NCBI RefSeq assembly: GCF_003865095.1
Contig: NZ_BHYK01000016.1
Span: 47,613-111,612 of the forward strand
Reading direction: 5' to 3'
DNA length: 64,000 nt
DNA from: Clostridium tagluense
Lineage (GTDB): Bacteria > Bacillota > Clostridia > Clostridiales > Clostridiaceae
The number at the start of each line of letters is the position of its first letter. Within the stretch, counting starts at the first letter, position 1. The notes under the pieces were generated by a model that was not told the DNA's origin, searched no databases, and saw only the letters and a program-made list of their open reading frames with translations. The position numbers and the translations under genes were made by a program. Positions 53,633-62,079 of the stretch are shown here, in pieces.

Positions 53633-54122
53633 TACCTTTGTTAGTAATATTGTTTTAGATTCTATAAGGATATTAATTCTTATTTCAAAGTTTGAGGCAA
53701 AAAAAACGTTTAAAATGACTATAGATAAAATAATGCTTTATGACTACTACATGAAGTTTCCTAATACCATGATAGATAAAAATACAATGGAAATTAATAT
53801 TGACTGTAATTTTTATGAATTTTATTCTTTCTATCATTGGAAACCAAATATAATTGATTACAATAAAGTTATGCGATATTTAGTAGCTAAAGAATTAGTT
53901 AAACGTGCTGTTGACAAACAGTTCTATTATACAGCAACCAATAAAGGGTATAAATTTTTAAATGAGTTAAATTCAGAATATAAAAACTCTTTAAATATAA
54001 TAGCAAATATTATTAAAACCAATATTGCCAAAATGAGCGATGGTGAAGTAGAACAGGAGATACAGGAAAAAAACAATGTTTTTAAAAGATTTGAGGGGGA
54101 GGAAAATGGGAAAGAAATTTAA
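53616..54122 (+). CDS. ABC-3C system middle component (winged-helix type)
   Basis: This 168-residue protein shows the middle-component pattern: VLDSIRILILISKFEAKKTFKMTIDKIMLYDYYMKFPNTM, later KVMRYLVAKELVKRAVDKQFYYTATNKGYKFLNELNS. This is a winged-helix fold with the D-Y/F-x-x-x-F/H-P-like 'DYYMKFP' core seen in middle component 2 proteins. It bridges effector and ATPase. GTG 53616 has AAGGGGGAAAG upstream. It overlaps both neighbours (17 bp each), so the three subunits are made together. Confidence 0.75.
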   Translation: MENQNSTFVSNIVLDSIRILILISKFEAKKTFKMTIDKIMLYDYYMKFPNTMIDKNTMEINIDCNFYEFYSFYHWKPNIIDYNKVMRYLVAKELVKRAVDKQFYYTATNKGYKFLNELNSEYKNSLNIIANIIKTNIAKMSDGEVEQEIQEKNNVFKRFEGEENGKEI

Positions 54123-56010
54123 ATTGATAAAACTTTCATTGATTGGCACTCGAAAAAATTATGAGGTTATTTTTAAAGATGGTCTTAATTATATTTCTGG
54201 TCCCACTTCGACAGGTAAAACTTTAATATTAGAAATGATTAATTATGCTTTGGGGTCAGAAAAACACAAAAGTTATATTGAATTAGGTCAAAGTTGTACT
54301 TTCGTTAAGTTAGAAATAGAGATAAAAGATTTAAAATATATTATTAAAAGGAAATTGTTTGAATTTAATGAACCAGTCGCAGTATTTGCATGGGACTTAG
54401 AAAGTAATAAGTTTAAGTACCTGGATAGGTTTGATATAGATATACCGAGTAATCCTAAGTCGTTGACATTCTTTTTATTGGAAAAACTTGATTTGTCTAA
54501 TATCAAAGTTGCTAAACAAGACTTTAGTTTTAGAGATTTATTCAAATATTCATATTTAAAGCAAACAGAAATTGATAATGAAAATATTATGGGAGAAAAG
54601 AACTGGCAGACTTCTATTAAAAGAAAGCCCACATTTGAAATAATTTTTAATATATATGATGAACTATTAGCAGGGCTTAAAGCAAGTTTAAAAGTAAAAA
54701 ATGATGAATTAAAAGAATCTCAAACAAAAGTAAATAGCATTAATGAGTTTTTACAAAGGTCAGAAATGATGGACTTTAAAACATACTTAAATAAGCGGAG
54801 TGATGTTGACAAAAGCATAATTGAAAAACAGAAGGAACTTTATGATATAAAAATTACAGGGAATATAAAGGAAGAAAGTACATTAGAGTTACAGAACAAA
54901 ATATTAAAATTAAAAAATCAATGTGAAAAATTAGGAAGGAATATAATTGAACAAACGCAATATGTAAATAAATTAATTTTATTAAAAAACCAATATATAA
55001 GTGAAATAAGTAAAATTGATTTTATAGTTGAAGGCTACCATGCTCTTAATAGGTTTGATTATGTGATATGTCCAAGTTGTCTACAATCAATAGATATAGA
55101 TGTTAGTTCTAATAAATGCAATTTATGTGGTAAAGAAAAGATTGAACCAGAAATTGAGGAAATTTTATCCTTAAAACATGATAAAAAAACGCTTATAAAA
55201 AAGAATAAAGAATTAGGCGATTATATTCAAAATGAAGAGCTGAATTTAGAATTAATGATGAAAGAATGCTCTGACCTCAAAAATGATTTGTTTAATTCAG
55301 AAAAAGAGCTTTTACATTTACACAAACACTACATCAATCCATTAATGGAACGAATAGAACAACTAAACTATGAAATCGGTGAAGCTAATAGAATCATAAC
55401 AGAATTAGAAAGTAATCATAAAATGCTTATAGAATTAGATAGGATTAAAACATTATGTAAGGATAAAGAAAAATCAGTGGAAGATTTAAAAGATAAGATA
55501 AGAAATACTGAGAGTACAGTTACAGATAAAGAAGATGTAATTAAAAATTTGTCAGAACAGTTAACTAAAAATCTCATTGCATTTGATTTTCCTAAGTTAG
55601 AGAATTCTTATATTGATGGGAAAACATATTTGCCACATGTAAGAGAACGCTTATATAGCGAGTTGGGCAGTTTGGCGGGAGTAACATTGATAACGATGGC
55701 ATACTACTTAGCAATTGCTATATGTGCAAATCAAGAAACATTTAACCATTTAGGATTAATTATAATTGACTCTCCAAGAAAAAATTTAGGTGCTGATTCA
55801 AAAGAAAAAACATTCAAGGATGAAGAAATATTCAATTCTATAGTAAGTTTTTTGATAGAGGTCGACAAGGAATATAGAACTGATATTCAGTTTGTTGTAG
55901 TAAATAATGGCTATCCCATTTTTCTTAATAAAAATGATATTATTAAAGAATTTGATGGTGATGGAAGAAAAGGACTACCTTATGGAATGATAGATGATAT
56001 TCAAGGTTAA
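54106..56010 (+). CDS. ABC-3C system SMC-like ATPase
   Basis: This 634-residue ABC ATPase has long coiled coils. Walker A GPTSTGKT lies at 32-39, and a Walker B strand LGLIIIDSPRKN lies at about 549-560 (Asp 555 followed by Ser-Pro, as in this class). The coiled coil spans ~190-500 and is interrupted at its tip by two Cys pairs, C322/C325 and C338/C341, a zinc-ribbon hook. An ATG at 54076 is possible, but 54106 has GGGGAGGA and conserved length. It is the presumed sensor/motor of the three-component system, recognising DNA or phage structures. The family is known for defence; the trigger is unknown. Confidence 0.82.
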   Translation: MGKKFKLIKLSLIGTRKNYEVIFKDGLNYISGPTSTGKTLILEMINYALGSEKHKSYIELGQSCTFVKLEIEIKDLKYIIKRKLFEFNEPVAVFAWDLESNKFKYLDRFDIDIPSNPKSLTFFLLEKLDLSNIKVAKQDFSFRDLFKYSYLKQTEIDNENIMGEKNWQTSIKRKPTFEIIFNIYDELLAGLKASLKVKNDELKESQTKVNSINEFLQRSEMMDFKTYLNKRSDVDKSIIEKQKELYDIKITGNIKEESTLELQNKILKLKNQCEKLGRNIIEQTQYVNKLILLKNQYISEISKIDFIVEGYHALNRFDYVICPSCLQSIDIDVSSNKCNLCGKEKIEPEIEEILSLKHDKKTLIKKNKELGDYIQNEELNLELMMKECSDLKNDLFNSEKELLHLHKHYINPLMERIEQLNYEIGEANRIITELESNHKMLIELDRIKTLCKDKEKSVEDLKDKIRNTESTVTDKEDVIKNLSEQLTKNLIAFDFPKLENSYIDGKTYLPHVRERLYSELGSLAGVTLITMAYYLAIAICANQETFNHLGLIIIDSPRKNLGADSKEKTFKDEEIFNSIVSFLIEVDKEYRTDIQFVVVNNGYPIFLNKNDIIKEFDGDGRKGLPYGMIDDIQG

Positions 56011-56087
56011 AAGTTATAGAAAAAATAGATTGGAGGGGATTTGAAAAAAATGAGATGCTTTAAAGATTATAAGAGGGGGTTGTTAAC

Positions 56088-57896
56088 ATGAACAGTGAAG
56101 ATATTGATAAAAGAAATGAGGAAATAGAAAGAAAAGAAGAAGAGATTAGCAATTTAGATAAAAAAATAGATAATGTTAGTTATGAAATGTATGGTGGACC
56201 TGATGATTATGATTCAGACGAAGAGCTGGAACGCATGATGAATGACCCTGAACGTGAACTCGCTGAACTTAACAGACAAAAGGAGAAGAAGAAAAATGAA
56301 ATACTAAAGCTAAAAGTAGACAATGAAATTAAAGATAATAGTAAAAAGTGGAAGGGTAGTATGAAGGGTTACCAAAAGGGAACTCCTGCATCAGACAATG
56401 AAACAGATAAGGATTTATTGGATAGGTCGTTGTATTCTAAAGTAATAGCAGAATATTTAGTAAATAGAAAAATAGGAACTCCCTTTAATATAGGTATATT
56501 TGGTGAATGGGGAGCAGGAAAATCTTCTTTTTTAAAACTTATTGAAAAAGAAATCATTAAAGAAAATAAATCTTATAATAGTGAAATAAATTATTACACA
56601 CATGTTGTAAAATATGACGCTTCACAATATAATGAACAGAATAAAATATGGCAATGTATTTTGAAAGAAATATTTAAAGAGTTTGAAGAACAAACAAAAT
56701 TTAAAGGGAAAGTTAGTTTTTTTTGGAATAGATTTAGAAAACAATTACAGGAAAATTGTTGGAAATATGCTATAAGTGGGATAACCCTAATATTAGTAGT
56801 TACATGGTGGATTTTTTTTAATAAAAAGGTAAGTGATATTTCGCAGTTTAAAAAAATTCTTTTTTATGGTTTTGTAGGTATCATCCCATTAACAATGGGA
56901 GCTGTGAATATAGTTATACCTTTTATTAAAGGTCAATTAAAAATTGTTAAACCATTATCAGATATGGTAGTGAGCAATATCGAACTACCTGATTATTCAA
57001 AGAATTTAGGTATAAGAGAAAATATAAAGAATGATTTAACTGATTTATTAGAAGTATGGTTGAAAAAAGATAAGAAAACTAAAAAATATGAAAAAAGATT
57101 AGTAATATTTGTTGATGAATTAGATAGGTGTTCAGAAAAGGGTATTACTGAATTATTTGAAGCTTTACAGTTATTTTTATCAGTAAAACAAATATCAATT
57201 GTTATATCAATAAATTTTAGTTCAGTGTATTATGCCTTAAACAAAAAAGTTGATAAAGATATTACAAAATTAGAAAAAATAAGGTTTTGCTTAGATTACT
57301 TAGAGAAGTATATTAGCATTCCAATTTACTTTAATAATATAGAGAAATATGATGAATATATCAATAGTTTATTAGATGACGATAAGGTCACTAATAAAGA
57401 CGAATTAGTTGCACATGAGGAAGTTGCAAGTACGCAGATAGAAGAACTTTTACAAGATGATAAAAAATTTGTTTTTGATACTGATGAAAAAGCTACAATT
57501 AAAGAAATTTTAAAAGAGGCAAATAAGTATAGCCATATTACTCCAAGGACACTAAAAAAAATAATTAATATTCTTATAGTATCTAAACAAATTTCTATAT
57601 TAGTTAATGAAAAGTCTCAGTATGCTGAAATGATTCTGTTTAATAATTATATAAAATGGTTTATTTTTTCATATTTTAATCCTAAAATGTCATTTGAAGT
57701 ACAAAGCATCATTAAAACAAAAGACTACTATCATAACATGAGAGAAGCATTAAGTTCCTACAAACATGAAGCAGACAGTGATAATCTGATTGAACTATTG
57801 ATTATAAATATATATGAAGTCAAAGTTAATGAAATAAAAATGTTTAAGAATATATCAAATCATTTTATACCCAATGAAAATAATCTTATTAAATAA
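56088..57896 (+). CDS. KAP-family P-loop NTPase, membrane-associated
   Basis: The N-terminal ~110 residues are highly charged and coiled-coil-like. The KAP P-loop domain begins FNIGIFGEWGAGKSSFLKLIE (Walker A G139-K145). Two membrane helices (about 226-245 and 257-280) are inserted in the NTPase domain, the KAP hallmark. Walker B is RLVIFVDELDRCSEKGITELFEAL (Asp343), followed by the family's EALQLFLSV. It has 602 residues with AGAGGGGG upstream. KAP NTPases are found in plasmid/phage exclusion and defence contexts. Whether this acts alone, with the ABC-3C system 78 bp upstream, or with the retron downstream is not shown by sequence. Confidence 0.85.
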   Translation: MNSEDIDKRNEEIERKEEEISNLDKKIDNVSYEMYGGPDDYDSDEELERMMNDPERELAELNRQKEKKKNEILKLKVDNEIKDNSKKWKGSMKGYQKGTPASDNETDKDLLDRSLYSKVIAEYLVNRKIGTPFNIGIFGEWGAGKSSFLKLIEKEIIKENKSYNSEINYYTHVVKYDASQYNEQNKIWQCILKEIFKEFEEQTKFKGKVSFFWNRFRKQLQENCWKYAISGITLILVVTWWIFFNKKVSDISQFKKILFYGFVGIIPLTMGAVNIVIPFIKGQLKIVKPLSDMVVSNIELPDYSKNLGIRENIKNDLTDLLEVWLKKDKKTKKYEKRLVIFVDELDRCSEKGITELFEALQLFLSVKQISIVISINFSSVYYALNKKVDKDITKLEKIRFCLDYLEKYISIPIYFNNIEKYDEYINSLLDDDKVTNKDELVAHEEVASTQIEELLQDDKKFVFDTDEKATIKEILKEANKYSHITPRTLKKIINILIVSKQISILVNEKSQYAEMILFNNYIKWFIFSYFNPKMSFEVQSIIKTKDYYHNMREALSSYKHEADSDNLIELLIINIYEVKVNEIKMFKNISNHFIPNENNLIK

Positions 57897-57982
57897 ATTT
57901 GTAATTTAATTTATAATATGATTAGATACGAGTTGTATTTTTCGATTATTTAATTAATATTCATATTTAGGAGTTGGATGAA

Positions 57983-58885
57983 TTGAGTGGAACAAGTTTA
58001 GATAGAAGAACGAAAGATACGATTACTAAAATACATGATGAAATATATGAAAAATTTAATCGTACATATATTGATGTATTTCTTTGCGGTGGAGCAAGTA
58101 GTCATAAGGATATTTCAACACGAGACTTAGTTCGTAAAGAATTAGATAAAAAAAAGAACATAAGAATTTTATATCCAGAAGATATATTTATTGAAATATT
58201 AAATAAAGATAAGGACAGTAATTTACTTAGCTTGGAAAAATTTTTAGCAAATAATTGCGATATTATATGTATAATTTGTGAAAGTGCTGGTTCACTTGTA
58301 GAGTTGGGAGCTTTTACTAATAATGATGAAACTATTAATAAGGTAATTGCTGTTATTGAAGAAAAAAGAAAAAAAGATAAAAGTTTTATAATGCTTGGGC
58401 CCATAAAAATGATTAAAAGAAAGAATAAAAATAATGTAGTTTTTTATTCTAAAGATAAAATAAGCATACTTAACGATAATTTAGATAAAATGTTCTCAAC
58501 AAATAGAATAAATAAAATTAACGCTTCAAAATCCAGTGAAAAAAGGACAGTAAATTCTCTAATAGGGTTATATTATTTTATACCTATATTATTTTTTTTC
58601 TTTGGTTCTTTGAAATCAGATACCCTATTAGAGTATTTGACTTTTATTTTTCAAGAAAAAGGTTTTAGTCATAAGGACTTAAATATGTTGTACAAGGCTT
58701 CGTTAAGACTTTTATATAAGGATAGATATATTAGTAGTAATTCAATAAACAAAAACATTATGTATAAACTAACTGAAAAAGGGTATGAGAACGTAAATAA
58801 TATATTAGCGAATATTAAAATGCCAAATAAAACAAAGTTGCTTGATTGGATTAAATTTGGTATAATGAACCATAAATATTATTAA
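57983..58885 (+). CDS. Retron effector, nucleoside deoxyribosyltransferase-like with winged-helix domain (Eco1/Ec86-type)
   Basis: The sequence follows the Ec86 retron effector closely in pattern: IDVFLCGGASSHKDISTRDLVRKEL, ILYPEDIFIEIL, LLSLEKFLANNCDIICIICESAGSLVELGAF (catalytic-type Glu100, Glu107) and SFIMLGPIKMI. The C-terminal part (about 190-300) includes a hydrophobic stretch (YYFIPILFFFFGSL) and a winged helix ending ESLNKN..YKLTEKGYENVNN. In Ec86 the NDT domain acts as an NAD+/nucleoside hydrolase, held off by RT-msDNA. The start is TTG 57983, spaced from TAGGAG; TTG 57974 is too close. About 300 residues. Confidence 0.85.
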   Translation: MSGTSLDRRTKDTITKIHDEIYEKFNRTYIDVFLCGGASSHKDISTRDLVRKELDKKKNIRILYPEDIFIEILNKDKDSNLLSLEKFLANNCDIICIICESAGSLVELGAFTNNDETINKVIAVIEEKRKKDKSFIMLGPIKMIKRKNKNNVVFYSKDKISILNDNLDKMFSTNRINKINASKSSEKRTVNSLIGLYYFIPILFFFFGSLKSDTLLEYLTFIFQEKGFSHKDLNMLYKASLRLLYKDRYISSNSINKNIMYKLTEKGYENVNNILANIKMPNKTKLLDWIKFGIMNHKYY

Positions 58886-58887
58886 TT

Positions 58888-59078
58888 ACACCGTTGCTCT
58901 TAGAAGTTGCTACCATTACATAAAAGTGTACATAAAATTTACGTATAGGTAGTGGGGGACGTTTCGCTCTTCCTATGTTCGATGTCAAGTCTGTATTTTT
59001 AAAAGTATCCGAGTTCCTTAAAGACATTTAAGAAACTCAAATACTTTTCAAAAAGTAATAAGGGTAAGAGGACGGTGT
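58888..59078 (+). ncRNA. Retron msr-msd RNA
   Basis: The gap between effector and reverse transcriptase has retron RNA architecture. The a1 repeat ACACCGTTGCTCTTA (58888-58902) pairs with a2 TAAGAGGACGGTGT (59065-59078) with one small bulge. After a1 comes TAGAAG, the likely branching G region. An msr hairpin is bounded by CTACC (about 58911) and GGTAG with inner ACATAAA/TTTACGT pairing. The msd hairpin has arms AAAAGTAT (59001-59008) and ATACTTTT (59041-59048), enclosing GAGTT/AACTC and TTAAA/TTTAA. The a2 end overlaps the RT gene start region. Confidence 0.8.
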
Positions 59079-59086
59079 TTTTCATA

Positions 59087-60139
59087 ATGACAACTGATTT
59101 TACAAATAGTTTTATTCTCAATTCTTTAAAGTTACCTATAATTACAAATATTGATTCATTAGCGAATACCCTTGGTTTGAGCAAGACAATTATATTTCTT
59201 CTATCTCAAAAAACGTCTTACTATTATAAGCCTTTTAAAATATTAAAAAAAGATGGGAATAGTAGACAAATATTTAGTCCGTCTTATTCTTTAAAGTTAG
59301 TTCAAAGATGGATTCTTAATGAGATATTAGAAAAAATTGATGTTTCACACGAATCAATGGCATATAAAAAAGGAAATGATAATGGTATTAAAAAAAATGC
59401 TGAAATGCACAAATATAATTTGTATTTATTGGAGTTTGATTTAAAGGATTTTTTTACCTCAATAAAAAGGGAAAGAGTTTTTTTCATGTTTAAAAATTTA
59501 GGGTATAATAATATGGTCTCTAATATATTAACAAATATATGTACATATAATGATTATTTACCGCAAGGTGGAGTATGTTCTCCTTATATATCAAATTTAG
59601 TTTGTTATAGATTAGATAAAAGGTTGTCAGCATTGTGTGGGAAAAGAGGAATTGTTTACACAAGGTATGCGGATGATTTAACGTTTTCATGTGATAATAA
59701 GCAATCATTAAAAAAGGTAAAAGATATAATAAAAGATATAATTGAATCTGAGCAATTCAAAATAAATGATTCAAAAACAAGATTGCTTTCACCAACATCA
59801 CATAAAAGGGTTACTGGAATTACTGTTAATGATAATAAGTTAAAAGCAAATAAAAATATGAAAAAATTAGTTAGGGCAATGATTATAAAATCGTTATTTT
59901 CAATGGACTACATAAATAATAATATAATTAAAGGGTACATAGCATTTATTAATTCAATAGAAGATGGATATAAATGCAAGATAATTGAGTATATAAATAA
60001 AACAATTAATAAATCGCTTCCATATTCTAATGAAATGGTTATTGCATATAATGAAAATAAATTTTTTAAAGAAACTAACGACATGTGCTATCATGGATAT
60101 GATAATATTGATGATAAATATGAAGATTATGAAGGTTAA
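59087..60139 (+). CDS. Retron reverse transcriptase
   Basis: This 350-residue RT from ATG 59087 (GTG 59075 possible) has retron hallmarks: NAEMH (retron NAxxH, residues 104-108), motif A LEFDLKDFFTSI (Asp118), motif B PQGGVCSP (159-166), catalytic YADD (194-197) and VTG (242-244) for primer-RNA recognition. It makes branched msDNA from the adjacent RNA, using a 2'-OH of a guanosine. It complexes with msDNA and the NDT-type effector as an anti-phage unit. AAGAGG lies upstream within the a2 repeat. The closest known class is type II-A (Eco1-like), by the effector. Confidence 0.93.
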   Translation: MTTDFTNSFILNSLKLPIITNIDSLANTLGLSKTIIFLLSQKTSYYYKPFKILKKDGNSRQIFSPSYSLKLVQRWILNEILEKIDVSHESMAYKKGNDNGIKKNAEMHKYNLYLLEFDLKDFFTSIKRERVFFMFKNLGYNNMVSNILTNICTYNDYLPQGGVCSPYISNLVCYRLDKRLSALCGKRGIVYTRYADDLTFSCDNKQSLKKVKDIIKDIIESEQFKINDSKTRLLSPTSHKRVTGITVNDNKLKANKNMKKLVRAMIIKSLFSMDYINNNIIKGYIAFINSIEDGYKCKIIEYINKTINKSLPYSNEMVIAYNENKFFKETNDMCYHGYDNIDDKYEDYEG

Positions 60140-60285
60140 CCATTTTAATAACACTTTAAAAAGCAAACTAAGTTTACTGATGATATAAATATATTAATCA
60201 AAGAAGGTTTTTAATTTATATAATAATAAATGTGTGTAGATAATTAGAAATAAGTGACTAATAAATGTTGCTAATTTAAAAAAAC

Positions 60286-60367
60286 AAGCCCAGTTCTGTA
60301 AAAAAAAAGAATTATCGTTGACTGTTGTCGATGTATTTTTACTTTTTTTCTAAGCAGAACTGGGCTT
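60286..60367. repeat. Long inverted repeat between retron and tnsA
   Basis: The exact 13-bp arms AAGCCCAGTTCTG (60286-60298) and CAGAACTGGGCTT (60355-60367) are separated by 56 bp whose ends also pair (GTAAAAA/TTTTTAC) and whose centre holds ATCG...CGAT. Outer AACAAG/CTTGTT extends it. It may be a bidirectional terminator or a transposon-end structure controlling tnsA. The rest of the 264-bp gap is AT-rich with TGTGTG at 60231. Confidence 0.7.
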
Positions 60368-60403
60368 ATTGCTTGTTTTTTGATTTAAACGAGGAGGAGA
60401 ATT

Positions 60404-61165
60404 ATGGATTATCAAAATAAAACATGGGACGAGGAGGATAAAGAATTTTATCCTAAAAGAAAGGTTAATAATAAAGCAAGTTGGAAAATTCATCACATTA
60501 TTGGTTCGTTTTATAGTGAGAAGATGGAGCGGACGGTAGAATATGAATCTATGGGCGAGTACATATTTTATAGTTTATTGGAATTGGATAAAGCAGTACA
60601 ACGATATTATGTTCAACCTATATTTATAGAAATTCCATGTTTAGATAAGTACGGAGTTAAAAAGGTTTGGAACCATGTTTCCGATGTTCTTGTATTTAGA
60701 GAAGGTATTAGCCCACAACTATTACAAATAAAGGATAAACCGAGTGAGGCTTTAAATGACGGTAAAAATAAAATCATTAACAATGCCTGTTTAAACTATG
60801 CTAAAAATCGCAATTGGAGCTATGACGTTATTTATCCAAAGCAATTATCTGAAAATGTATTGTCTAATATTAAATTTTTAATTGGATTTAGGAAGGTAAG
60901 GAAAGAATATGGTCAATTAACATCAAAGTTAATATTAAAACTATCACAACTAAAAAAATCAACAATTATTGATTTATCAAAAGTATTTGAACCTGACATA
61001 AATTCATTATATGTCCTGCCTATCATATACCATATAATTGCTAAGGGGAATTTTATAGTGAATGTTAATTTGCCAATAAGTCAATTTAGCGAGGTAGAGG
61101 TAGCTTTAGACAATAAAAGTTTTAATCAATATTTTAATGTGGGAGGGATAATTAGTGAAATATAG
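60404..61165 (+). CDS. tnsA: TnsA-type transposon endonuclease
   Basis: TnsA cuts the 5' ends of a Tn7-like transposon and works with TnsB. It has 253 residues. The restriction-endonuclease fold has the catalytic series in the right order: Glu near 48-52 in YESMGEYIFYSLLELD, Asp94 in HVSDVLVF and Lys110 in LLQIKDKPSE. IPCLDKYG and VIYPKQLSE are typical TnsA surroundings. The C-terminal part is the TnsB/TnsC-contacting domain. GAGGAGGAG lies upstream. It overlaps the tnsB start by 11 bp. Confidence 0.88.
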   Translation: MDYQNKTWDEEDKEFYPKRKVNNKASWKIHHIIGSFYSEKMERTVEYESMGEYIFYSLLELDKAVQRYYVQPIFIEIPCLDKYGVKKVWNHVSDVLVFREGISPQLLQIKDKPSEALNDGKNKIINNACLNYAKNRNWSYDVIYPKQLSENVLSNIKFLIGFRKVRKEYGQLTSKLILKLSQLKKSTIIDLSKVFEPDINSLYVLPIIYHIIAKGNFIVNVNLPISQFSEVEVALDNKSFNQYFNVGGIISEI

Positions 61166-61979
61166 AGAGCTAAAGGTTAATTCAGAAATATTATTTTATG
61201 GGAAAAAATTTATTGTTTTTTCTATAACACCTCCAACGGTTACCTTGAAAAGATTAGCAGATGGAGAATTTATAGAGGTGAGATTTGTTGAGTTAGTAGA
61301 GAAGGCTAAGTTTAAAACAGGTAAATTTACAATACAAGCAAATACTCCAGATATAGCAAATAGCAAATCATGGCTATCATTACTTCCAGATAATAAACGT
61401 GAAAAAGTATCTGCAAGGTATAATCTTATAAAGCCAATACTTGATTTGGAAAAAGCAAAAAATAACGATATTAAACTCATTCATCATTTTAAGGATAATT
61501 ATAAAGAATTTATTTTGGAAAATGAAGATATAAAAAAACTGAATCAGCAAATTCTTATAGACCGTATTTCAAAAATAAATGGTATATCAGAAAGAACGGT
61601 AAAAAGGTATTTGGCGAATTATAGGAAAGCGGAGAGTGAAGTTGATAATTGGGGAGAAGAAGGGCTTATATCAAAATCAGGAATTGGATATACTCAACGT
61701 ACTGATAATAAAATGATTGAAATATGCAATCCGAATAAACCAGAGGAGGTGTTAGATGTTATAAATGTACGGATTGCTTCGGAGTATATACCAATTATTA
61801 AGCAAGTAATTGAGACCGAATACCTAACATTTAAAAGTATTAGCATTAAAGCAGTATATGATGATATAGAGGCTATTTGTACAAAAAAAGAGATTATTCC
61901 TCCTAATCAGATTACCATTTATAAAATAATGAATAGGTTTGTTTCTGGTATACTAAAATCAATGCAGACCGGCCTTTAA
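61155..61979 (+). pseudogene. tnsB: TnsB N-terminal fragment, interrupted by IS21-family insertion
   Basis: The N-terminal portion (up to 274 residues) of a TnsB DDE transposase has the small N-terminal beta domain (ILFYGKKFIVFSITPPTVTLKRLADGEFIEV) and the helix-turn-helix end-binding domains (INGISERTVKRYLANYRKAES...). The catalytic DDE core is absent because IS21-family sequence begins near 61970 and istA follows. A normal TnsB is ~600-700 residues. The missing part may lie beyond the insertion. The frame is coupled to tnsA, as in Tn7. Confidence 0.8.
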
Positions 61980-62079
61980 AAAACCAAGCATAAAATGGAA
62001 AAATCCATTGCCAGCACCCTCAAAATATACTATCCTTTTTAGTGACGAAACTGAAAAGGAGAACGAGGAGATGCTAACA

